A stretch of DNA of 64,000 nucleotides from Microbulbifer variabilis (lineage in GTDB: Bacteria; Pseudomonadota; Gammaproteobacteria; Pseudomonadales; Cellvibrionaceae), in contig NZ_JAIVKI010000003.1 of the NCBI RefSeq assembly GCF_020524905.1, positions 124,001 to 188,000 on the forward strand, given 5' to 3'. The position numbers and the translations under genes are program-made. The notes beneath the pieces are model-generated. The model saw only the letters and a list, made by a program, of their open reading frames with translations, had not been told where the DNA came from and did no database searches. Below are positions 27,892 to 36,338 of the stretch, one piece after another (position 1 is the first letter of the stretch; every line of letters begins with the position of its first letter).

Positions 27892-28004
27892 ATACCGAGC
27901 TGAGGGCTTAGGAAGGCGTTAGGCCGAGCTGTGGCTGCACCGTCCGATCATTTACCGAAGTACGCGAAGTAGTCTTCGCGTGGTGCCGATACGGAGGCAT
28001 GTCC

Positions 28005-28292
28005 ATGCAAAAACGCCCCCTAATTATTTCTGTTTTTTCTGCAGGCCTGTTGCTCTCAGCCTGCGGCACACCGGATACACGCAATCAGGTGGTCTATCCA
28101 AACAGTGCGCCTATACCCCGCCATATGGAGTACCGCGCGTATCCCTCTCAACCCGCACCCGCAACACGTAAATCCAGTTATTCCAGTTGCCCCGGCGACT
28201 CTGAGGAATTAGCGCCCGGCTCGATTTGTCCAGCGAGTGCCCGTTGTTTCGATATTTCCGGTGGAAGGCGTTGTATCTCCTATGAAGAGTAA
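28005..28292 (+). CDS. Small predicted lipoprotein 2, cysteine-rich C-terminus
   Basis: A hypothetical 95-residue lipoprotein. The signal MQKRPLIISVFSAGLLLSAC places the lipidated Cys at residue 20. A Pro/Ser/Tyr-rich middle leads to a C-terminal segment with four Cys (SSCPGDSEELAPGSICPASARCFDISGGRRC). The last part, C-F-x-I-x-G-G-x-x-C, resembles the C-terminus of the next gene. GGAGG at 27993-27997 favours the ATG at 28005 over the in-frame ATG at 27999. An 8-base-pair hairpin (27962-27981, loop TAGT) lies just upstream of the ribosome-binding site. Its end overlaps the next gene by 11 bases. Confidence 0.65.
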   Translation: MQKRPLIISVFSAGLLLSACGTPDTRNQVVYPNSAPIPRHMEYRAYPSQPAPATRKSSYSSCPGDSEELAPGSICPASARCFDISGGRRCISYEE

Positions 28293-28569
28293 AGTTTTAC
28301 TGTCTTTGGTTGTGGTGCAGTTGCTCAGCGGCTGTGCCGATGGATTTTGGCAGGACCTGAATGGCACTGCCGTTTATTACACCTATAAGCGCAGTCCGGT
28401 TCCGCCCGATGAGATAACGGCTTTTCCACGCTTTTGTCTAGTCTTTGATCCCTACATGGGGGAGTTGGCCAATTGTATTGCTGAGGGTGTTCACTGTTAC
28501 CAGCTGGATACCGGTGATTGGTGTGCCGGGCCTTATTCACCGTTTGAATTGAGTTACAGCTATTACTGA
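28282..28569 (+). CDS. Small predicted lipoprotein 3, cysteine-rich
   Basis: A hypothetical 95-residue lipoprotein. The signal MKSKVLLSLVVVQLLSGC puts the lipidated Cys at residue 18. The mature part has four Cys (RFC, ANC, HCYQLDTGDWC) and is rich in Tyr and Phe at the end. The pattern C-[FY]-x-[IL]-...-G-x-x-C is shared with the preceding gene, suggesting distant relatedness. Its start lies within the end of that gene, so translation may be coupled. The frame is open upstream to 28237, but only the start at 28282 gives a signal peptide. Confidence 0.65.
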   Translation: MKSKVLLSLVVVQLLSGCADGFWQDLNGTAVYYTYKRSPVPPDEITAFPRFCLVFDPYMGELANCIAEGVHCYQLDTGDWCAGPYSPFELSYSYY

Positions 28570-28628
28570 TAGGGAGAATCTGCAGTGATAGTTGAGTTAG
28601 GTTTGTGGTCGGCAATAAAGTGATTGGG

Positions 28629-29449
28629 TTACTTCAATAGTGTTTTGAGGCTTTCTTTAATCGAAGTGCCGATATAGTACTTTAAGCCGTTAAAAGTGCC
28701 TTTGAGATTTATTTCTGGACAGTAGTCATATCCCAATTTTTTTAGCAGGATATGCAGATTTTTCTTGATGCCAATAGCAAACCAGCTGCAGGGAAAAGAT
28801 ATAAAGCTGGGGCACTGGCCGTTGCGTAGATAAATCTTTCTATTGTGAATGCGACTTACCTGATTAAGCAGGTTGTAGCTGGGTTCGGCGGTATCAAAGT
28901 TATAAAAAAGCCTAGCCTCTCGATCTATTTCCTCCTGAGCACAAGTTTGATGAGTATAGTAGCGTCGCAGTATTTCCTGGTCGTCAGAAAAATTAGGGTG
29001 CATCCTGCGAGTGTTTAGAAATAGATGTTGTAGTGCATTGTTTTTACCAATAAAAATACCCGTGGAAAAAACATGTTCATTGGGGAACAGTTTCTTCTCA
29101 AAAAAAACCTGCACTCCCTTATGTCGATAGTCATTGGAAAAAATAATATTCTTGCCAAAAGAGAGGAAGTTTTTTCGAGGTGCTGGATTGGCGGCAGTAT
29201 TAATGAATCGAACCCATCCAGGTAACAGATGATGTCTTCTTCTGGCTGGGAGCGAAAGAAAGGCAACAGGATATCCATTTTTGAGGAAAAATCTTTCCAG
29301 GGATGATTGCGCCCGAGAATGGTCAGTGGTGCGCCATTGCGTTTGGCGGATTCCTGTAGGATAGGGAACATTCTTTCTGAGTGAGTGGCAATAGTGACGA
29401 CATGCAACATTTTGGGGGTGGATCTCTGCAGTCTGAAATTTTCTATCAC
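28629..29449 (-). pseudogene. PLOD-like glycosyltransferase interrupted by a one-base frameshift
   Basis: Two overlapping minus-strand frames together encode one protein of about 260-273 residues. The upstream frame (29449 to about 29176) has the N-terminal half, MLHVVTIATHSERMFPILQESA...EEDIICYLDGFDSLIL, resembling the donor-binding region of lysyl-hydroxylase-type (PLOD1-3) glycosyltransferases. The downstream frame (to 28629) continues with IIFSNDYRHKGVQ, FSTGIFIGKNNAL and SDDQEILRRYY, also family-like. The frames join if the A6 tract (plus-strand T6, 29170-29175) is read as seven. The start may be ATG 29410 or GTG 29449. The region is AT-rich relative to its neighbours, suggesting acquisition. 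A sequencing error or slippage could also explain the break. Confidence 0.6.
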
Positions 29450-29667
29450 AGCAACAATTTGATTGTTGCTCGGGGAATTCTAGTTGGCTCTCATCTTGAA
29501 GTGGTAGACCTGCTACACATTTGATACTCCTTCATAAGAGCATCTGAGCACATACTGTGGGCCTATGGATTATTCTTTCAGTTGCGATGGTTTTACGGTG
29601 GGCGTCTAACCCTCTAAGTGGGGCATCTATTGAGGGAGCAGGAATTCTTTAAATAAATAGGCAGGTA

Positions 29668-30048
29668 ATGAGAGGCGCCAGAAAAAGCTGGATAATTAAT
29701 GTCTGCATCGCGATAGATCAGCTCGGCAATGCCATTGCCGGGGGAAAACCCGATGCCACCATTTCCGCGCGTTGTGGCTATTTTTCCCGTGTGCAGGAGA
29801 CAACCTTTCGACGCTACTGGCGGCTTTTGGAGTGGGTGATCAACTTCACCTTTTTACCTATTGATGGGCCGGATCATTGTTTTCGCTGCTACCTTTGGGA
29901 TCGCGCAGAAAAACATGAGGAGGGCAGTGATTTTATGCGCGCGTTGCTAGGGGTGCTCGTCATGCTGTTTTGTGTGCCCCTCAGCCTGGTTACCTGGCTT
30001 TTTGTTTTGGTTTTTCCCAGTACCCGCTGGCGCAAAGAAAAAAACTAG
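29668..30048 (+). CDS. Conserved hypothetical protein with one membrane helix
   Basis: A 126-residue protein whose N-terminus, INVCIAIDQLGNAIAGGKPDATISARCGYF, resembles a small hypothetical family that I recall from phages and bacterial genomes (pattern IDQ-x-x-NAI-x-GG-x-P-D-x-TIS-A-R); no function is known to me. The middle has INFTFLPIDGPDHCFRCY and the C-terminal part a hydrophobic segment (about 90-117) followed by basic residues, so it is probably membrane-anchored. It lies alone between the glycosyltransferase remnant and the convergent RND gene. The preceding 218 bases hold no evident feature. Confidence 0.6.
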   Translation: MRGARKSWIINVCIAIDQLGNAIAGGKPDATISARCGYFSRVQETTFRRYWRLLEWVINFTFLPIDGPDHCFRCYLWDRAEKHEEGSDFMRALLGVLVMLFCVPLSLVTWLFVLVFPSTRWRKEKN

Positions 30049-30050
30049 CA

Positions 30051-30084
30051 GAAAAAAGCCCCCGCGCAGTGACTGCCGCGGGGG
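30051..30084 (-). terminator. Terminator for the RND efflux operon
   Basis: CCCCCGCG (30059-30066) and CGCGGGGG (30077-30084) form an 8-base-pair GC stem. Read on the minus strand it is followed by CTTTTTT, just after the end of the RND permease gene. Confidence 0.8.
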
Positions 30085-30105
30085 AATGAGCTTGGGGGTT
30101 TATGG

Positions 30106-33100
30106 CTAGCTGTGAGCTGGCTCTTTCAGAGAGTCTGTCATTAATACGGGCGTATCGGCTTTTTTCTTGGCGGAGAGATCGCCGCCGGAGAGCTTGCGCA
30201 GGGCTACATAAAATACTGGTGTCAGGAACAGTCCGAACAGGGTTACGCCGATCATTCCAGTAAATACCGTAATTCCCATGGCGTTGCGTACCTCGGCACC
30301 GGCGCCACTGGCCAGCACCAAGGGCACCACACCGGCAATAAAGGCCACGGAAGTCATAATGATCGGGCGCAGACGCAGGCGACAAGCTTCCAGCGCCGCT
30401 TCCACAGTTCCCTTGCCGTCCATTTCCAACTCGCGGGCAAACTCCACAATCAGGATGGCGTTTTTACAGGCGAGTCCCATCAAAACTACCAGTCCTACCT
30501 GAACGAATACATTGTTGTCCCCGCCTGTCGCCCAGACACCGAATAGCGCGGCCAGTAGACACATGGGTACGATCAGGATGACTGCCAGAGGCATCACCCA
30601 GCTCTCATAGAGTGCGGCCAAAACCAGGAACACCAGCAGCACTGCCAATGGGAAGACCACCATTGCGGCGTGGCCCTGATTAACCTGTTGGAAGCTAAGG
30701 TCGGTCCACTGGATCTGCATGCCCGGTGGCAGGGCTTGGCCTGCCACTTGTTCAACCGCAGCCAGCGCTTCGGAAGAGGACAGCATACTGGGATCGGACT
30801 GACCCATCAGGTCGGCTGCTGGGTAGCCGTTGTAGCGGATTACCGGATCGGGCCCATAGCTTTGACGTAGGGTCACCATGGTGCTGATGGGCACCATCTC
30901 CCCATTCATATTGCGAGTGTAGAGGTTGTCGAGATCCTGCACTTCATCGCGGAAGGGTGCGTCCGCCTGAGCGACTACCTGATAAGTGCGACCAAACAGG
31001 TTGAAGTCGTTGATGTACATGGAGCCGAAGTACAGCTGCAGGGTGCCGAACAGGTCATCCATGCGTACGCCTTGGGCCTTGGCTTGCAGGCGGTCTACCT
31101 CGGCATCCATCTGCGGCACATTGGCCTGATAGGAGCTGAAGGGATAACTGAGGCCGCTGGCCTTGCTCAGGGCGCCCGCCAGCATATTAGTGGTATTTTG
31201 CAGCTCACCATAGCCAGCACCGCTTCGATCCTGAACATAGAGTGAGTAACCAGAGCCGGCACCCAGTCCAAAGATGGGCGGTGGCATAAAGGTCATGGCG
31301 AAGCCTTCCTTGATCTGGGAGAGTTTACCATTTAGCTCTGCGGCGATTTCGGCGGCGCTACGTTCACGCTTGTCGAAGTCGTCGAACAGGATAAATACCG
31401 TGCCAACGTTGGGGGTGTTGGTGCGCTGTAGGGCATTGAAGCCGACAAACGCGGCAGCATTGGCAACGCCTTCGGTTTCCAGGGCCAGTTCACTCACGCG
31501 ACGCGCAACGGCCTCAGTGCGATCCAGGGAGGCGCCTTCCGGCAGACGGATACTACCCACCAGGTAAGTCTTGTCCTGAACCGGAATAAAGCCACCGGGG
31601 ACCTGTTGGAACAGGGCAAAAGTGCCTGCGAGCAATATCAGGTAAGCCCCGAAGACGATACCGCGACGCTTAAGGCTGTGGCCCACCACCCGCTGGTAGC
31701 GTTCCGAGTTGCTCTGGAAGAAGCGGTTAAACGGGCGGAATATCCAGCCGAACAGGCGCTCGATAATACGCGCGGGCATATCCGGCTTGGCACCGTGAGG
31801 CTTCAGCAATGTCGCCGCCAGAGCAGGAGACAAGGTCAGGGAGTTGATCGCGGAAATAATGGTGGCGATGGCAATGGTGGTGGCGAACTGGCGGTAGAAC
31901 TGGCCAGTGATGCCATCCAGAAAGGCCATAGGCACAAACACCGCGCAGAGTACCAGGCTGATGGCGACGATAGGACCGCTCACCTCGCGCATAGCCTGGT
32001 GAGCTGCGGCCAAGGGGGTCAGTCCCTCCTCAATGTTCCGCTCGACATTCTCCACGACCACGATGGCATCATCCACCACGATACCGATAGCCAGTACCAT
32101 GGCGAACAATGTCAGGGTGTTGATCGAGAAGCCCAGTAACATTAACACCGCAAAGGTGCCAACGATGGATACCGGCACGGCCAAAAGCGGGATCAGGGAG
32201 GCGCGCCAGGTCTGTAGGAACAGGATAACTACCAGCACTACCAGCATCACTGCTTCCAGCAGGGTCTTGATTACAGAGTTGATGGATGTGCTGACGAATA
32301 CCGTGGGGTCATAGGCAACTTCCCACTCCAGGCCTTCGGGGAATTGTTCACCCAGTTCCGCCATCTTCTCGCGCACTGCTGCGGAGACTTCCAGGGAATT
32401 GGAACCTGGAGACTGGAAAATTGGGATGGCGACCGCCTGGCGTCCATTCAACAGGGCGCGCAGGGAGTCCTGGGAGGAAGCCAGTTCTACCCGGGCCACG
32501 TCACGCAACCGGGTGATTTCGCCGTCGTTGCCGGTTTTCAGCACCACATTGCCAAACTCTTCTTCGCTTTGCAGGCGGCCTTTGGCATTGATAGAGATCA
32601 GGAAATCAGAACCATTTGGCATCGGCGAGGCGCCGATCTGTCCTGCGGACACCTGCACATTTTGCTCGCGCACTGCACTGACAATATCCGCAGCAGTCAC
32701 GCCCAGGGCTGCCGCTTTTTGCGGGTCTACCCAAAGGCGCATGGCGTAGTCTCCGGAGCCGAATACGGCGGCCAAGCCCACACCGGGGATACGCGACAGC
32801 TCATCGCGAATATGCAAAACCGCATAGTTGCGGATATAGGTGGCGTCGAGGCTGTCATCCGGGGAGATCAGATGCACCGCCATCATCAGGTTGGGGGACT
32901 GCTTCTGGGTGGTTACTCCCTGGCGGCGCACGTCTTCGGGAAGACGTGGCAGCGCCTGGGAGACACGGTTTTGTACCTGAACCTGGGCCTGATCGGGATC
33001 GGTACCCAGTTCAAAAGTGACATCCAAGGTGAGGGTGCCATCACTGCCGGCCACCGACTTCATGTAGATCATGTTTTCCACACCATTGATGGCTTCTTCC

Positions 33101-33300
33101 AGCGGTGTGGCAACAGTTTCGGAAATGGTCTTGGGGTTGGCTCCAGGATAGCGAGCGCTCACTTGCACGCTGGGAGGGACAACCTCTGGATATTCACTGA
33201 CTGGCAACGATGGGATACTGATCAATCCCACCACAAAAATAATGATCGACAGCACTGAAGCAAAGATGGGTCTGTCGACAAAGAAACGGGAAAAATTCAT
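30106..33300 (-). CDS. RND multidrug efflux permease (HAE1 family)
   Basis: Inner-membrane trimeric proton/drug antiporter of 1064 residues, AcrB/MexF-like. It begins MNFSRFFVDRPIFASVLSIIIFVVGLISI, has the two large periplasmic domains, and carries the proton-relay residues: the Asp pair in helix 4 (AIGIVVDDAIVVVENVERN) and the Lys in helix 10 (LMGLACKNAILIVEFARE). It is the second gene of a two-gene operon, 96 bases after the adaptor. No outer-membrane factor gene is linked, so it presumably borrows a TolC-like protein encoded elsewhere. Substrates cannot be predicted. A divergent AraC-family gene may control the operon. Confidence 0.95.
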   Translation of the reverse strand: MNFSRFFVDRPIFASVLSIIIFVVGLISIPSLPVSEYPEVVPPSVQVSARYPGANPKTISETVATPLEEAINGVENMIYMKSVAGSDGTLTLDVTFELGTDPDQAQVQVQNRVSQALPRLPEDVRRQGVTTQKQSPNLMMAVHLISPDDSLDATYIRNYAVLHIRDELSRIPGVGLAAVFGSGDYAMRLWVDPQKAAALGVTAADIVSAVREQNVQVSAGQIGASPMPNGSDFLISINAKGRLQSEEEFGNVVLKTGNDGEITRLRDVARVELASSQDSLRALLNGRQAVAIPIFQSPGSNSLEVSAAVREKMAELGEQFPEGLEWEVAYDPTVFVSTSINSVIKTLLEAVMLVVLVVILFLQTWRASLIPLLAVPVSIVGTFAVLMLLGFSINTLTLFAMVLAIGIVVDDAIVVVENVERNIEEGLTPLAAAHQAMREVSGPIVAISLVLCAVFVPMAFLDGITGQFYRQFATTIAIATIISAINSLTLSPALAATLLKPHGAKPDMPARIIERLFGWIFRPFNRFFQSNSERYQRVVGHSLKRRGIVFGAYLILLAGTFALFQQVPGGFIPVQDKTYLVGSIRLPEGASLDRTEAVARRVSELALETEGVANAAAFVGFNALQRTNTPNVGTVFILFDDFDKRERSAAEIAAELNGKLSQIKEGFAMTFMPPPIFGLGAGSGYSLYVQDRSGAGYGELQNTTNMLAGALSKASGLSYPFSSYQANVPQMDAEVDRLQAKAQGVRMDDLFGTLQLYFGSMYINDFNLFGRTYQVVAQADAPFRDEVQDLDNLYTRNMNGEMVPISTMVTLRQSYGPDPVIRYNGYPAADLMGQSDPSMLSSSEALAAVEQVAGQALPPGMQIQWTDLSFQQVNQGHAAMVVFPLAVLLVFLVLAALYESWVMPLAVILIVPMCLLAALFGVWATGGDNNVFVQVGLVVLMGLACKNAILIVEFARELEMDGKGTVEAALEACRLRLRPIIMTSVAFIAGVVPLVLASGAGAEVRNAMGITVFTGMIGVTLFGLFLTPVFYVALRKLSGGDLSAKKKADTPVLMTDSLKEPAHS

Positions 33301-33396
33301 ACGCTGCTACCCAGGGAGCGGTTTTCTAACCGCTCGGATTCCATTGATAGGATTCGTTGATCGCTCGATACTCAGGGTTCATGTGTACCCCTCGGC

Positions 33397-34539
33397 TTAG
33401 TGACCTGCGGCTTGAGCACTGCTGCCCTGACTCTGTTGGGCGACCAGTTCGGGGGCCACCGGCATGCCTGGGAAGAAAATCTTCTGTAGGCCGTTGACCA
33501 CAATTTGATCGCCAGTCTGAAGGCCGCTGCGGATTACCGTGCGCTCTCCCTGGCGTGGTCCCACTTCAACCGGGCGCCGTTCCGTCAGATTGTCCTGAGT
33601 GACTACGTAGACATAGCGGCGATCCTGGTCCGTGAGCACGGCCTTGCTGTCAATCAGTACTGCCTGATCCACCTCTTCGATGGGCATTTCTACACGGGCG
33701 AACTGGCCCGGCTTAAAAGTGCCGCTGGGGTTGTCGACCACTGCGCGGAACTGGATGGTGCCTGTGTGGCTGTTGAGGCGGTTGTCGATAAAGTCCAGCT
33801 GGCCCTTGTGCGGGTAGCCGTTCTCACCGGCTAGGCCGATATGGACCGGAGGCCTGGCATCGCTGTTGAGCAGGTTGCGACTGGCGGCGAAAGTCTGTTC
33901 ATCACTTTCGAAATACACGTACATGGGGTCTACAGAAACCAAGGTGGTCAGCAGGGTTGTATCTGCGTTGGCCAGATTGCCACGGGTCACCAGGGCGCGG
34001 CTGACGCGGCCACTAATTGGCGCTGTCACCTCGGTGTATTGCAGGTCGAGACGCGCGTTTTCCACAGCGGCTTCGGCCGCATTCAGGGCCGCGCGCTCGG
34101 CATCCCGCGAGGCAATACGACGATCGTACTCCTCTCGCGAGATAGCCTTACTGTCGAGCAGTTGCTGGGCGCGGCTGGCTTGCTTCTCACTGAAAGCCAG
34201 CTCACTGCGCACCCGCTGCAATTCCGCTTCGGCGGCGCGCAATTTGGCTTTGTAAGGGCGTTGATCGATAGTGAAGAGCACATCGCCGCGCTCTACCAGG
34301 GCACCCTCGGCAAATGACACCCGGTCGATATATCCACTCACTCGGGGGCGGAGCTCTACGGTTTCCGGAGCGACGACGCGCCCGGTAAAGCTGCGCCATA
34401 AGGTAGTGGTTTCGGTGCTCACCTGGGCTACTTCCACCGCCGGGGGCGGCGGCCGTTGGCCTGTGGGCTCACCGGAGCCGCAACCGGCCAGTACCAGTGC
34501 GGAAAGGCCGAATAGTGTGGCGGTAAGTTTCTTCACCAT
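33397..34539 (-). CDS. RND efflux periplasmic adaptor (membrane fusion protein)
   Basis: A 380-residue lipoprotein adaptor of the AcrA/MexE type that joins the RND permease to an outer-membrane channel. The lipobox LVLAGC places the lipidated Cys at residue 20. The order is beta-barrel and lipoyl half (RVSGYIDRVSFAEGALVERGDVLFTID), an alpha-hairpin coiled coil (about 95-165, AELQRVRSELAFSEKQASRAQQLLD), the second lipoyl half (TEVTAPISGRVSRALVTRGNL) and beta domains. It is the first gene of the operon and is divergent from the AraC regulator. Confidence 0.94.
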   Translation of the reverse strand: MVKKLTATLFGLSALVLAGCGSGEPTGQRPPPPAVEVAQVSTETTTLWRSFTGRVVAPETVELRPRVSGYIDRVSFAEGALVERGDVLFTIDQRPYKAKLRAAEAELQRVRSELAFSEKQASRAQQLLDSKAISREEYDRRIASRDAERAALNAAEAAVENARLDLQYTEVTAPISGRVSRALVTRGNLANADTTLLTTLVSVDPMYVYFESDEQTFAASRNLLNSDARPPVHIGLAGENGYPHKGQLDFIDNRLNSHTGTIQFRAVVDNPSGTFKPGQFARVEMPIEEVDQAVLIDSKAVLTDQDRRYVYVVTQDNLTERRPVEVGPRQGERTVIRSGLQTGDQIVVNGLQKIFFPGMPVAPELVAQQSQGSSAQAAGH

Positions 34540-34918
34540 AACGCGTGTACTCCCTTTGCTTCGGAAGAGAGGATGTCATAGGGCACTCCTCTCAGTTGGG
34601 AGGCAACTTTAAAGGGAAGCAACAGAGGGGCGGTATCTGGTAACTATGGTTTGATTGCCTATTTCTATTTTTCTTTGTGGGCCGAGGGAATGATTTTGAG
34701 TTTTTTGATAATTAGTTAGTACTGTATGTATAACTAGGTTTTTTTAATTCCAGTTATGTCATTACAATGATTTGACAGGTGTTGATCGCTAGAGGTTACC
34801 TATTACTGCACAGTGATTGCCCAATCCTGCAATCTCCTGCGATAGTTGCCTAAAACTCCGTATACTGTGATCCACCTTGTTTGATGCCGTCCACGCCACA
34901 CAGGCGCGAGGAAAAACC
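34540..34918. promoter_or_regulatory. Divergent control region between efflux operon and AraC gene
   Basis: A 379-base AT-rich gap with no gene. TATACT at 34861-34866 is a plausible -10 element for the AraC gene, 52 bases before its start. TGTCA (34757-34761) and TGACA (34773-34777) form a short inverted repeat in an AT-rich segment. No precise AraC sites can be assigned. Confidence 0.4.
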
Positions 34919-35881
34919 ATGAGCAGTGAAGATAAAGTGAGAGAGGAAAAGGTCCCGGCTGAACTGGAGCCGGCAAGGCAGAAACTCATCCAGACCTTGA
35001 TGCGTCAAGCGCCGGAACAGGGCCTGACGGAGACCGAGCTCGATGGCCTAGCTTTAATTCGCTGTAATGAGCCGCTCGCCTGTGCCTCTTCAGTCTATGC
35101 GCCCTCATTAAGCTTCATCATCCAGGGTAATAAGACCCTGGAGCTGGGGGACAGGGAAATTTCCTATATGCCTCTCAGTTATGTCGCAACCTCGGTGCAT
35201 CTTCCCATTCTGGGACGAGTAGAGCGGGCCTCTGAGGACGTTCCCTTTCTTGGAGTAAAGCTGACCATCGATCCTAATGAGGTGGCGGATCTGGTCTTGG
35301 AGCTGGGTGACAAAGCCCCTGGTATCGAGGCTGGCTACGACTGCCCCGAGGTCAGCTGTGGCCTTTGTGTGACCCAGATGGACCAGGGAATTCTCGATGC
35401 GGTGAGTCGCCTGGTTCACCTGGCAGAGAATCCTGTAGACGCACAAATACTGGCACCTATGGCGAGACGGGAGATTATCTACCGGGCCCTTATGGGTGAG
35501 ATAGGTGCGCGTATGCGTAAATTCGCTATGGCGGACAGCCAAGCCAACCGTGTGTCTCGGGTCATCGAGGTGCTCAAAGACCGTTTCTCTGAGCCTCTGC
35601 GTATCAGCGATCTGGCAGAACAGGCCAATATGAGTGAATCCTCCCTGTATCACAGTTTCAAACAGATCACCCGTATGTCGCCATTGCAGTTCCAGAAGAA
35701 GCTGCGCCTGCACGAAGCCCGCCGTTTAATGCTGTCGGAAGGACTGGAAGCGGCCTCCGCCAGTTATCGGGTAGGCTATGAAAGCCCCTCCCACTTTAGT
35801 CGTGAGTACAGCCGCATGTTCGGTCTGCCCCCGCGCGCAGATGTGAGCAAGTTGCGCGGCGAGCTGCGGGTACCGGCCTAA
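34919..35881 (+). CDS. AraC-family transcriptional regulator (AraC_N type)
   Basis: A 320-residue regulator. The N-terminal half (about 40-200) resembles the AraC_N domain (VYAPSLSFIIQGNKTLELGDREISY, PFLGVKLTID), a cupin-like ligand-binding module. The C-terminal half has the two helix-turn-helix motifs (PLRISDLAEQANMSESSLYHSFKQ and SYRVGYESPSHFSREYSRMFG). The ATG at 34919 follows GAGGAAAAA; the frame is open upstream to 34877. It is divergent from the RND operon and is the likely regulator of it, by position only. Its stop overlaps the stop of the convergent HiPIP gene (CTAA). Confidence 0.9.
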   Translation: MSSEDKVREEKVPAELEPARQKLIQTLMRQAPEQGLTETELDGLALIRCNEPLACASSVYAPSLSFIIQGNKTLELGDREISYMPLSYVATSVHLPILGRVERASEDVPFLGVKLTIDPNEVADLVLELGDKAPGIEAGYDCPEVSCGLCVTQMDQGILDAVSRLVHLAENPVDAQILAPMARREIIYRALMGEIGARMRKFAMADSQANRVSRVIEVLKDRFSEPLRISDLAEQANMSESSLYHSFKQITRMSPLQFQKKLRLHEARRLMLSEGLEAASASYRVGYESPSHFSREYSRMFGLPPRADVSKLRGELRVPA

Positions 35882-36162
35882 TCCGAAGTGGCATTGCCCT
35901 GCTTGAGAACAAACAGGCTACACCAGCCCTCAGGGCTGATATCACCTTCTACCACAATACAGGCATTGGGCGGCGTAAATAACTGACAGTCAGCACACTT
36001 CTTGTCTTCTTTCGGTTTGTCCTGGTAATTGACCGCTTCCTTGGTTGCCTTGATCTGAGCATTGGCTCGATCTGTGGCGATCAGTGTTACCGGTAGAATT
36101 GCCAGGGCACCCCCGGACAATTTTAGAAACTTTCTACGGGAAATATTTTGATGTTGTTCCAT
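35878..36162 (-). CDS. High-potential iron-sulfur protein (HiPIP)
   Basis: Periplasmic [4Fe-4S] electron carrier. A twin-arginine signal (SRRKFLKLSGGALAILPVTLIA) is followed by a mature domain with four cluster cysteines in the HiPIP pattern: C-x2-C (KKCADC), then NACIVVEG and GWCSLF. Export after folding through Tat fits cluster insertion in the cytoplasm. I start at ATG 36162 (MEQHQNISRRKF, 94 residues); the frame is open to 36189. Its stop overlaps the stop of the AraC gene in the convergent direction. The electron partner is unknown from this window. Confidence 0.9.
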   Translation of the reverse strand: MEQHQNISRRKFLKLSGGALAILPVTLIATDRANAQIKATKEAVNYQDKPKEDKKCADCQLFTPPNACIVVEGDISPEGWCSLFVLKQGNATSD

Positions 36163-36290
36163 TGGCAAAATATCCAAAACGCTTTGCAATAGTCTTCAGC
36201 TTTTCAGATTAGCCCGGTTTGAAATTTCTGCAGCGGGGACCGGCTTGATGCGGAAAGGAAGGCAAGTAAGAATCAGTCTTATTATCTAAT

Positions 36291-36316
36291 AAAAAGGCGG
36301 CACTCTGTGCCGCCTT
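36291..36316 (-). terminator. Terminator after the M6 metalloprotease gene
   Basis: AAGGCGGCAC (36294-36303), loop TCT, and GTGCCGCCTT (36307-36316) form a perfect 10-base-pair stem. On the minus strand it runs into TTTTTA, 23 bases after the protease stop. Confidence 0.85.
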
Positions 36317-36338
36317 AAAGGACTACATCAAATCAAAA

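Noticed and set aside
29165-29180. Programmed -1 frameshift at the A6 tract of the glycosyltransferase
   Set aside because: In the reading frame the tract is GAA-AAA-ACT, which does not give the canonical X-XXY-YYZ slippery heptamer; an indel is simpler.
32344-33258. 304-codon plus-strand frame opposite the RND permease
   Set aside because: Antisense shadow of a clear RND transporter; no signal, domain or ribosome-binding site.
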